Origin: CAZFLM01 sp964519955 | GTDB lineage: Bacteria > Armatimonadota > Chthonomonadetes > Chthonomonadales > CAJBBX01 | NCBI GenBank assembly: GCA_964519955.1 | Contig: CAZFLM010000113.1 | Span: forward strand, 1-15,251 | Reading direction: 5' to 3' | DNA length: 15,251 nt | Shown here: positions 6,938 to 13,700 of the stretch, in pieces | Layout: the number at the start of each line of letters is the position of its first letter | How positions within the stretch are numbered: position 1 is the stretch's first letter | The notes under the pieces: generated by a model | Told to the model about the DNA's origin: nothing | Databases searched by the model: none | Seen by the model: only the letters and a program-made list of their open reading frames with translations | Made by a program: the position numbers and the translations under genes

Positions 6938-8379
6938 ATCGCCGTACGTTCCGCGGTCCAGGAGCCCTGGCGGGCCTGCTGGCGGCGGCCTTCGGGGCGT
7001 TGTGCTGGGCAGAGCAGCCCTGTGCCGCGACGCCCCGCTCGACGCCACACGCGCCGCCCATCCGCGTCCTGATCGACTCGATCCACGCGCACAACGCCGT
7101 CTGCCTGCCCCACGGCGACAAGGCCTACGACTACCACAACTCGTGCGGCCTGAGCCGGGCGTTCGGGTACCTGAAGGCGCGGGGCGTGCGCGTCGACGAG
7201 GTCACGACGGGTCGCATCACGCCTGCCAGGCTCGCCGGCCACCGCATGCTGTTTGTCAACCTGGTGTCGGCGGACCTGCCGGCGTTCCACGTGTCCGAAA
7301 TCGCCGCGATCCAACGCTACGTCCAGGGGGGCGGCTCGCTGCTGGTGATAACGGACCACAGCAACTGCTACTACAACGCCTACAAGCTCTCACCGCTGCT
7401 GGAGGAACTGGGCATCCGCGCGATGACGGAGACGGCCTGTGAGCCGACCGCGGATTCCGTCGGCGAGAGCACCGGGTGGATCGCCGTGACGCGCTTCGCG
7501 CGGCATCCGGTGACGAGCGGCCTGCGCGCCTTCGTCATGGGGACGGGCACCACCGTCGACGAGCGCTATGCCATCGCCCGCACCTCCGGCAAGGGCTGGG
7601 GTGACCGCTCGACCATTCCCGAGTACGGCGAGGTGGCCAGCCAGGGGTTCTACGGCAACTGGAAGCCCGACAAGGGGGAGCGCACCGGCTCGCTCGGCGT
7701 CCTGCTCGCCAAGCAGCTCGGGCGGGGCCGCATCGTGATTCTGCCCGACCAGAACATGGTCGGCAATGCGTTCATCCACTACGCCGACAACTACCGCGTG
7801 TGGCTCAACACGGTCGCGTGGCTGACGCACGAGCCGGGCCTCGCCCGACCCGACCCGTACCGGCGGTGGCACGCGCCGCGCATCGCAGCCTACGACGACC
7901 TCACGCGCGCGGCCTTCGGCAGCACGAAGCGCGCCGGGTACTTCGGCCTGTTTGCCGCGCTCGGCAGGCGGCTCTGGTTCTTCGCCACCGACGACCTGAG
8001 CGGGCAGCAGGACCTCATCGTGTTCGCGAACGACGGCTACAACCTTCCGGAAGGGGTCGCGGCCGCAGCCGTGGCTCACCTCCGCGCCGGCAGGAACATC
8101 GTGGTGCTTGGCAAAGCCCAGCGCGTTCCGGCCAAGCAGCGGCGCGTCCTGGACTCGCTGGTCGCGATCCTCGGCAAGCCGCGCGAGGACCAGGTCTACG
8201 GGAACAAGACCTACGCCTGGACCGGGTGTGGGCGCGTCTACATGGTGCCCCGAACAGAGCCGTTCGTGAACGCCACGCTCCCGCAGCCCTACGCGCCGCC
8301 GAACGAGGACCAGCGCGTGTTCCTGGACGCCCTGGCCCACTTCCTGGCAGGCTGCGCAAAGCACGAGCCGAGGCGATAG
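6928..8379 (+). CDS. Tat-signal exported protein with tandem class-I amidotransferase-like (DUF4350-like) segments
   Basis: 483 residues from ATG 6928, inside the end of the previous gene (ATGGAGGTGA overlap); its own Shine-Dalgarno is weak, so coupling is likely. Residues 1-34 hold a twin-arginine-type signal (NRRTFRG, then GALAGLLAAAFGALCWA). Residues 45-150 (IRVLIDSIHAHN, MLFVNLVSADLPAF, IQRYVQGGGSLLVITDH) match the GATase-like/DUF4350 fold, in which a flavodoxin-like core lacks the catalytic Cys-His-Glu triad. The same core continues to RGRIVILPDQNMVGN (266-280) and NTVAWLTH. A second, weaker segment is at 362-415 (DLIVFANDGYNLPEG, HLRAGRNIVVLG). Such proteins often act as glycan or ligand-binding modules; no reaction can be assigned. 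Family placement is inferred from the pattern. Confidence 0.7.
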   Translation: MEVNRRTFRGPGALAGLLAAAFGALCWAEQPCAATPRSTPHAPPIRVLIDSIHAHNAVCLPHGDKAYDYHNSCGLSRAFGYLKARGVRVDEVTTGRITPARLAGHRMLFVNLVSADLPAFHVSEIAAIQRYVQGGGSLLVITDHSNCYYNAYKLSPLLEELGIRAMTETACEPTADSVGESTGWIAVTRFARHPVTSGLRAFVMGTGTTVDERYAIARTSGKGWGDRSTIPEYGEVASQGFYGNWKPDKGERTGSLGVLLAKQLGRGRIVILPDQNMVGNAFIHYADNYRVWLNTVAWLTHEPGLARPDPYRRWHAPRIAAYDDLTRAAFGSTKRAGYFGLFAALGRRLWFFATDDLSGQQDLIVFANDGYNLPEGVAAAAVAHLRAGRNIVVLGKAQRVPAKQRRVLDSLVAILGKPREDQVYGNKTYAWTGCGRVYMVPRTEPFVNATLPQPYAPPNEDQRVFLDALAHFLAGCAKHEPRR

Positions 8380-8401
8380 CGAGAACCTCGCCCGGTTCGC
8401 G
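8380..8401 (+). terminator. Weak hairpin just after the amidotransferase-like gene
   Basis: GAACC (8383-8387) and GGTTC (8394-8398) pair around TCGCCC, extended by CG/CG after one mismatch. No T-run follows. It begins right after the stop codon and shares CTCGCCCGGTTCGCG with the minus-strand terminator-like hairpin at 712-737. It may attenuate read-through into the gene at 8455. Confidence 0.25.
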
Positions 8402-8423
8402 ACACGGATACACCCTGACGAAG

Positions 8424-8439
8424 GGATGCCATCGCATCC
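8424..8439 (+). promoter_or_regulatory. Small hairpin next to the ribosome-binding site of the gene at 8455
   Basis: GGATGC-CATC-GCATCC is a perfect 6-bp stem with a four-base loop. It ends three bases before AGGAG (8443-8447), which serves the TTG start at 8455. It could influence ribosome access or mRNA stability; there is no direct evidence for either. Confidence 0.25.
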
Positions 8440-8454
8440 TCCAGGAGATCATCA

Positions 8455-10407
8455 TTGTCTGGAAAGCCCCTACTGGCAGCACTTGCAGCGCTGGTGCTGA
8501 CCAACCTGGCCGCCGCCTGCTGGGCCGACGCGCCCAAGGTAGTTCTGAACGAAGCCGACTTCCGCGACCGCGTGTACGCGTGCATGCTCGGCAAGAACAT
8601 CGGCGGCACGCTCGGCATGCCGTTCGAGGGCGCCCGCGAGGCCCACAACCTCACCTTCTTCACGCCGGTGCCCAAGGAGCCTGCCGCCAACGACGATCTC
8701 GACCTGCAGCTCCTGTGGCTGAAGGCGCTCGAGGACCGCGGGCCGCGCATCAACGCGTGCGACCTCGGCGACCACTGGCTGCGGTACGTGCCCGTCGACT
8801 GGAACGAATATGGCATCGGCAAGGCGAACATGCGCCTCGGCCTGCTCCCGCCGATGTCCGGCCAATTCCGCAACGTGTGGAAGGACAGCAACGGCGCGTG
8901 GATCCGCTCCGAGATCTGGGCGTGCGTCGCGCCGGGGCAGCCGGCTCTCGCCGCGCGCTACGCGTTCGAGGACGCCTGCGTGGACCACGGCACCGCGGAG
9001 GGAACGTGGGCCGAGCTGTTCACCGCATCGCTGGAGAGCGCGGCGTTCGTCGAGCATGACCGCGACCGCCTGCTCGCCATCGCGCTGAGCTACGTACCGA
9101 AGGACTCCCTCGTCGCCAAGGCCGTCCGCGCCACGATGGACGCCAAGAAGCGCGGCCTCGACTGGAAGGCGGCGCGCGAGCAGGTCATCAAGGTGACGGA
9201 GTCTACCGGCTGGTTCATGGCGCCGCGCAACGTCGCGTTCACCATCCTGGGCTGGCTCTACGGCGACGGCGAGTTCGGCAAGTCCATCTGCATCGCCGTA
9301 AACTGCGGCGACGACACGGACTGCACGGGCGCGACGCTCGGTTCGATCTGGGGCATCCTGTACGGCTCGAAGAGCATCCCCGAGAAGTGGCGCGCGCCGG
9401 TCGGCGAGGGCATCAAGAACGTGGCGATCGCCGGCTTCCCCGCTCCCGCGGACCTGAAGGAACTCACCGATCGTACCGTGGCCATGGCGCACCGCGTCCT
9501 CGCGGCCCACGGCGCACCGGTCGAAATCCGCGCCAACGCGCCGGCCACCAAGAAGCACCTGCCCGACGCCGCGCTCATGGACGCCGAGACCGCCCGCGAG
9601 CTGTGGGGCCGCTCGCCCTGGCAGGCGACGCGCATCGCCGATGCGTTCCGCGCGACGCTCGACCTCGGCCGCGACCCGGAGACGAAGCCCGGCGTGACCC
9701 GCCAGATCAACCTGCATCTCACGAACACGTCGGACCGCGCGGTCGATCTGGCCGTCTCGGCGGTCGCCCCGGCCGACGCGATGGCGCTCTCTCCGGTCAG
9801 CGCCCGCTTCGTGCTGGACGCCGGCGCGACACGGCGCGTCTCGCTCACCGCGTCCATCCCCGATGAGGGGCCCGACACTGCCAAGGCGACCATCACCGTG
9901 GCCGGCGCCGGCGAGACCGTCTCTCTGCCGTTCATCCTCGCCCGCAAGGTGGGCATCTCCCCGCGCGACGTCGCCCTGGCGAAGCTCGGCGCGAAGGCCA
10001 CCTCCGACTCGGAGCTGGAGCGAGAGACGGGCTGCACGTCGCGCGCCATCGACGGCATCATCCCGGCGCCGAACGAGTTCGACGCGGCGCGCTGGCACTC
10101 GGCGCTCACTCAGCACCCGCACTGGATCGCCATCGCGCTGCCCACGCCCAAGACCATCGAGAAGGTTGTCGTCCACTTCGCCGATCCGGCCGGCTACCCG
10201 GTCGACTTCGACGGCGAGGCGAGCATGGACGGCAAGGCGTGGTCGACCATCTTCACGGCGCGCGGCAACGCCAACAACCGGCGCTACGAGGCAAAGATCC
10301 AGCCGACCGAGCTGCGCCACTTCCGCCTCACCATTCGCCGCTCCGCCAGCGCGATGTACCCGAACGCGGCGCAGGTGGGCGAGATCGAGCTGATCGAAAA
10401 GAAGTAG
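8455..10407 (+). CDS. Exported ADP-ribosylglycohydrolase-fold protein with Ig-like and discoidin-like C-terminal domains
   Basis: 650 residues. Start TTG 8455 has AGGAG seven bases upstream and opens a signal peptide (MSGKPLLAALAALVLTNLAAACWADA). Residues 34-345 match the ADP-ribosylglycohydrolase family: FRDRVYACMLGKNIGGTLGMPFEG (36-59); acidic pair Asp80-Asp81 in NDDLDLQLLWL; and the hallmark CGDDTDCTGATLGSIWGILYG (284-304), where Asp287 and Asp289 would bind the metal pair. Family members usually remove ADP-ribose from proteins or small molecules in the cytoplasm; an exported one must act on something else or be a related hydrolase. Residues 416-500 look like an Ig-like beta-sandwich (LHLTNTSDRAVDLAVSAVAP). 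Residues 526-648 resemble a factor V/VIII (discoidin, CBM32-like) domain (SRAIDG, HWIAIALPTPKTIEKVVVHF, RHFRLTIRRS), often sugar-binding. Catalytic role is inferred. Confidence 0.8.
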   Translation: MSGKPLLAALAALVLTNLAAACWADAPKVVLNEADFRDRVYACMLGKNIGGTLGMPFEGAREAHNLTFFTPVPKEPAANDDLDLQLLWLKALEDRGPRINACDLGDHWLRYVPVDWNEYGIGKANMRLGLLPPMSGQFRNVWKDSNGAWIRSEIWACVAPGQPALAARYAFEDACVDHGTAEGTWAELFTASLESAAFVEHDRDRLLAIALSYVPKDSLVAKAVRATMDAKKRGLDWKAAREQVIKVTESTGWFMAPRNVAFTILGWLYGDGEFGKSICIAVNCGDDTDCTGATLGSIWGILYGSKSIPEKWRAPVGEGIKNVAIAGFPAPADLKELTDRTVAMAHRVLAAHGAPVEIRANAPATKKHLPDAALMDAETARELWGRSPWQATRIADAFRATLDLGRDPETKPGVTRQINLHLTNTSDRAVDLAVSAVAPADAMALSPVSARFVLDAGATRRVSLTASIPDEGPDTAKATITVAGAGETVSLPFILARKVGISPRDVALAKLGAKATSDSELERETGCTSRAIDGIIPAPNEFDAARWHSALTQHPHWIAIALPTPKTIEKVVVHFADPAGYPVDFDGEASMDGKAWSTIFTARGNANNRRYEAKIQPTELRHFRLTIRRSASAMYPNAAQVGEIELIEKK

Positions 10408-10419
10408 GCAGGGACGGCG

Positions 10420-10564
10420 ACGGCGTCGAACGGCGAACGGTGGACGCCGGGCGGAACGCCGCGATGCCCGGCGCCCACCTACGGCGCGAATGCTTTGCCC
10501 TACCCCCGGGACGGCGTCGAAGGTCGAACGTCGAACGGTCGAGGCGGGGCAGAACGCCGCGATG
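10420..10564. repeat. Imperfect intergenic direct repeat, two copies
   Basis: Copy one at 10420-10466 and copy two at 10511-10564 both begin ACGGCGTCGAA and end AGAACGCCGCGATG or GGAACGCCGCGATG, with a seven-base insertion in copy two. Copy two also contains tandem TCGAACG-type units (four TCGA cores, 10517-10542). The pair occupies most of the 187-base gap between two operon-like blocks. No coding potential is apparent. It looks like an extragenic repeat element, but no third copy is present in this window. Confidence 0.55.
10439..10479 (+). terminator. Strong hairpin after the ADP-ribosylglycohydrolase-like gene
   Basis: GGTGG-a-CGCCGGGC (10439-10452) pairs with GCCCGGCG-c-CCACC (10466-10479): 13 base pairs with one A/C mismatch and a 13-base loop. 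It starts 32 bases after the stop codon at 10405-10407. The T-run is absent. It overlaps the first copy of the direct repeat, so the repeat itself may carry the terminator. Confidence 0.45.
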
Positions 10565-10594
10565 TGAATAACATAGCCGGATGGAGCCACGCCA

Positions 10595-11692
10595 TTGGAT
10601 TACTCGGACCGCTATCTCGCCTACATGGGCCTGGCGCCTAAGCGCATCCCGCACTGGGAGCACTGGTCGTGCCCGGACGCCGAGACGTACCTGACGGGCA
10701 TCGACTACTACGAGCATCCGCGCCAGTGCCGCCTGAAGCTGCGCGAGCTGTATCCCGAGCTGGAGCTGGGGGTGCCGGAGAAGGACGAGCCCATCGCCCG
10801 GCCTGACCTGGACCTGGGCGAGCACAGCCAGAGCGCGGACCAGGAGGGGCGCCACTCGGTGCGCTGGGGCGACTCGGTCTCGTGGCACTGGGACTGGGGC
10901 AAGAACTTCGCCGGCGTCGAGGAGGTCCTGAACTGGTCGCCGCTGGAGCATGCCGACTTCACCAACGTGCCGGTGGTCGAGTCGCGCGACTACTCGGACG
11001 AGGAGAAGCTGTACGAGGGCTACCGCCGCTGGTACCCCGCAGAGCACGGCGACCGCGCGCCGGAGGGCTCCACGGCTTCGGCCGGCTTCTACAACACCAT
11101 GTTCATGTGGCCCCTGCTCACGTTCGGGTGGGAGCTGTTCCTCGAAGCCTGCCTCGACCCGCGCTTCGACCGGGTGATGGAGGAGTTCGCCGAGATCAAC
11201 CGCCGCGTGTTCCGAACGTTCGCCCGCCTGCCGGTGAACTTCATCGTCTGCCACGACGACATCGTGAACACGCGCGGCCCGGTCTGCTCGCCCGCGTGGA
11301 TGCGCAAGCACATCTTCCCACGCTACGAGGAGTTCTGGTCCATTGCCAAGGCCGCCGGCAAGGAGGTCATCTTCATGTCGGACGGCAACATGACCGCGTA
11401 CGCCGACGACGTGATGGCCTGCGGTGCGCGCGGCATCATCTCCGAGCCCTACACCGACTACAAGGCGATCGCGCGCAAGCACGAGAACTGCTTCCTGGCC
11501 GGCGAGGGCGACAACCGCGTGCTCACGCGCAACGACCCGGCTGAGGTCGAGGCGATGGTCCGCTCGATGGCCGAGACCGCGCGCATGACCGGCGGATACA
11601 TCATGTGCATCGGCAACCACATCCCGTGGAACGTGACGCCCGAGGGCATCAAGCGGTACCTCGACCTGTCGCGGGAGTTGGTGAAGCGGTAG
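10595..11692 (+). CDS. Uroporphyrinogen decarboxylase/methyltransferase-like (URO-D superfamily) protein
   Basis: 365 residues, from TTG 10595 with GGAG eight bases upstream. The fold signature is the URO-D/MtaA TIM barrel: NFIVCHDDIVNTRGPVCSP (215-233), WMRKHIFPRYEEFWSIAKAAGKEVIFMSDGN (235-265), ARGIISEPYTDY (278-289), and the C-terminal GGYIMCIGNHIPWNVTPEGIKRYLD (333-357). True URO-D makes coproporphyrinogen; MtaA/MtbA relatives use a zinc site to move methyl groups to cobalamin or CoM. Here the His-x-Cys of that site reads Met261-x-Asp263, and the Cys of the GCGIPP-type loop is Asn341, so the classic zinc-thiolate chemistry is unlikely. Members found in sugar clusters have no assigned reaction. 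It leads the next genes with a 32-bp gap. A haem role is unlikely; no other tetrapyrrole gene is nearby. Confidence 0.8.
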   Translation: MDYSDRYLAYMGLAPKRIPHWEHWSCPDAETYLTGIDYYEHPRQCRLKLRELYPELELGVPEKDEPIARPDLDLGEHSQSADQEGRHSVRWGDSVSWHWDWGKNFAGVEEVLNWSPLEHADFTNVPVVESRDYSDEEKLYEGYRRWYPAEHGDRAPEGSTASAGFYNTMFMWPLLTFGWELFLEACLDPRFDRVMEEFAEINRRVFRTFARLPVNFIVCHDDIVNTRGPVCSPAWMRKHIFPRYEEFWSIAKAAGKEVIFMSDGNMTAYADDVMACGARGIISEPYTDYKAIARKHENCFLAGEGDNRVLTRNDPAEVEAMVRSMAETARMTGGYIMCIGNHIPWNVTPEGIKRYLDLSRELVKR

Positions 11693-11724
11693 GTGGCGCC
11701 GCCCGGCCGCGGCGGAGGTGAGCG

Positions 11725-13104
11725 ATGGCGTGGAGTTGGCTGAACCTGGGTGCGGTGCTGCTGGCGGCGCTGCCGGTCGCCGGGGTGTGCCAGACCGTTG
11801 CCGGCGAGAAGGCGGACGGCTACCGGGGCATCTGGTTCACGCTCGGCCAGTACAAGAGCGAGTTCGGGGACAAGTACTCCGGCGGCCTGGGCACCTACAC
11901 CTCGAACCATGTGCCCATCGCGGTCTACTCGCCGGTCGCGCAGAAGACCTTCTTCACCTACGGCGGCACCAAGGCCGGCAAGCGCCACCTGCTCATCATG
12001 GCGTCCTACTACGACCACCGGAAGAAGGTGGTGCCGCGCCCGACCATCGTGTGCGACAAGCAGGGCGTCAACGATCCGCACGACAACGGGAGCATCTGCC
12101 TCGACGGCGAGGGCTACGTGTGGGTCTTCGTGAGTGGGCGGGGGCGAGCGAGGCCGGGCTTCCGCTACCGAAGCACCCAGCCGTACAGCGTCGACGCGTT
12201 CGAGCTGGTCGCGTCGGAGGAGTTCACCTACCCGCAGCCCTGGTACTTCCCCGGCCGCGGCTTCCTGCACCTGTTCACGAAGTACACCAAGGGTCGCGAG
12301 CTGTACTGGGAGACGAGCCCCGACGGCCGGACGTGGTCCGAGGACCGGAAGCTCGCCGGCATCGAGGGGCACTACCAGGTCACCTGCCGGCATGGAGATA
12401 CGCTCGTCAGCGCGTTCATGCGGCACCCCGGCGGCAGCGTGGACAAGCGCACCGACCTCTACGTGGTGCGCACGCGCGACCTCGGCAAGACGTGGACCAC
12501 CATCGACGGGCGCCCACTGACCGTGCCGCTGGCGACGCCGGACAACCCCGCCCGCATCCGCGCCTACTCCAGCGAGGGCCGCCTCGTCTACATCAACGAC
12601 GTGAACTTCGACGCGCGCGGCAACCCGGTCGTCTTCTACGTGGTGAGCAAGGGCTCCGAGCCCGGCCCCCAGAACGGGCCGCGGATGTGGACCGTTGCGC
12701 ACTGGACCGGCGCCGCGTGGGAGTTCCACGACATCACGACCTGCCCGCACAACTACTCGGCGGGCTCGCTCTACGTGGAGCCGGACGGCGTCTGGCGCGT
12801 CATCGGCCCGTCGGAGCCCGGCCCGCAGGAGTGGGGCGCGGGCGGCGAGATGGCCGCGTGGGTCAGCCGCGACGAGGGCCGCACGTGGACCAAGGCGGCG
12901 CAGCTCACCCACGACAGCCCGTACAACCACAGCTACGCACGCCGCCCGCTCGACGCCAACCCCGACTTCTACGCCTTCTGGGCGGACGGCCACGCGTTCG
13001 AGGTGTCGCCCTCGCGCCTCTACTTCGCGAACAAGGCCGGCCAGGTCTGGCGGCTGCCGGAGCAGATGAAGCGCGAGTTCGCCAGACCGGAGCGCGTGCG
13101 GTAG
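11725..13104 (+). CDS. Secreted BNR-repeat (BNR_4-like) protein, possible polysaccharide lyase or sialidase-fold hydrolase
   Basis: 459 residues; ATG 11725 has the full Shine-Dalgarno GGAGGTGA immediately upstream. Residues 1-27 form a Sec signal peptide (hydrophobic LNLGAVLLAALPVAGV). The mature part looks like a beta-propeller with three Asp-boxes: SPDGRTW (198-204), TRDLGKTW (250-257) and SRDEGRTW (381-388). The segment DPHDNGSICLDGEGYVWVFVSGRG (117-140) and PHNYSAGSLYVEPDG (341-355) match the BNR_4 family, which includes ulvan- and other polysaccharide-lyase propellers as well as proteins of unknown activity. It would act in the periplasm or outside. Whether it is a lyase, a glycosidase or only a binding propeller cannot be read here. 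Same operon-like run as the genes on both sides. Confidence 0.8.
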   Translation: MAWSWLNLGAVLLAALPVAGVCQTVAGEKADGYRGIWFTLGQYKSEFGDKYSGGLGTYTSNHVPIAVYSPVAQKTFFTYGGTKAGKRHLLIMASYYDHRKKVVPRPTIVCDKQGVNDPHDNGSICLDGEGYVWVFVSGRGRARPGFRYRSTQPYSVDAFELVASEEFTYPQPWYFPGRGFLHLFTKYTKGRELYWETSPDGRTWSEDRKLAGIEGHYQVTCRHGDTLVSAFMRHPGGSVDKRTDLYVVRTRDLGKTWTTIDGRPLTVPLATPDNPARIRAYSSEGRLVYINDVNFDARGNPVVFYVVSKGSEPGPQNGPRMWTVAHWTGAAWEFHDITTCPHNYSAGSLYVEPDGVWRVIGPSEPGPQEWGAGGEMAAWVSRDEGRTWTKAAQLTHDSPYNHSYARRPLDANPDFYAFWADGHAFEVSPSRLYFANKAGQVWRLPEQMKREFARPERVR

Positions 13105-13130
13105 GCAGACATACCCCAGGAGAGCCACAC

Positions 13131-13628
13131 ATGAGCGCGACAACCTACCCCACGCGGATCGAGACGCTGCCCGCGTTCGACGTGGCGGGCCACACGGCCG
13201 TCGTCGCGTCGGGCGGCGAGCAGTACGGGGCGGTTCGCGGCGACGGTCGCTGGGAGCGGCTGCGCGACGCGTGCGGCGGCGGCCAGACCATCCACGGCGT
13301 CGCCTCGATGGACGGCGAGTGCCCGCGCGGGCGCTACCGGTACACGGTCGGGCTGCGCGTTCCGCCGGAGGGGCCGGGCGCGCTCGCCGAGCTGGGCGAC
13401 CTGCACCCCGTCCACGTGCGCGAGTCGGAGTGGGTCGTGTTCACGCTGGCCGACTTCGGCGCGCAGTACGGCGAGTTCTGGCAGGCGGACCCCTACGCCC
13501 TCGTGCGCGACCTCGGCTGGGAGTTCAACCCGGCGGTCGGCCTGCACATCGACGTCTACGCCCCGACGTTCGTGTCGGACCACGATGCGATGGAGTTCTG
13601 GATGCCGGTCAGGAAGCCGCGGGGCTGA
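13131..13628 (+). CDS. GyrI-like small-molecule-binding domain protein (stand-alone effector-binding domain)
   Basis: 165 residues from ATG 13131, AGGAGA seven bases upstream, 26 bases after the BNR gene. No DNA-binding domain is present. The chain fits the GyrI/AraC effector-binding fold: N-terminal IETLPAFDVAGHTAVVASGG (10-29), the central SMDGECPRGRYRYTVGLRVPP (59-79) and HPVHVRESEWVVFTLADFG (92-110), then the closing HIDVYAPTFVSDHDAMEFWMPV (139-160), where the late Glu155-Phe-Trp-x-Pro-Val is the hallmark near the binding pocket. Relatives bind cationic or aromatic small molecules, either as regulator domains or free-standing. In this cluster it might sense or sequester a catabolic intermediate; that is inference. 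Confidence 0.75.
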   Translation: MSATTYPTRIETLPAFDVAGHTAVVASGGEQYGAVRGDGRWERLRDACGGGQTIHGVASMDGECPRGRYRYTVGLRVPPEGPGALAELGDLHPVHVRESEWVVFTLADFGAQYGEFWQADPYALVRDLGWEFNPAVGLHIDVYAPTFVSDHDAMEFWMPVRKPRG

Positions 13629-13700
13629 GGTGAGTCGGTTCGCCGTCTCGGGTATCCTTCACCTGTCCGCCAATCCCGTGGTAGCCGAGGTTTCGCCCTC

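Noticed and set aside
10561..10576. AT-rich island GATGTGAATAACATAG as a promoter -10 for the gene at 10595
   Set aside because: A TAACAT core is possible, but no acceptable -35 is found 16-18 bp upstream, and the sigma preference of this organism is unknown. Not enough to annotate.
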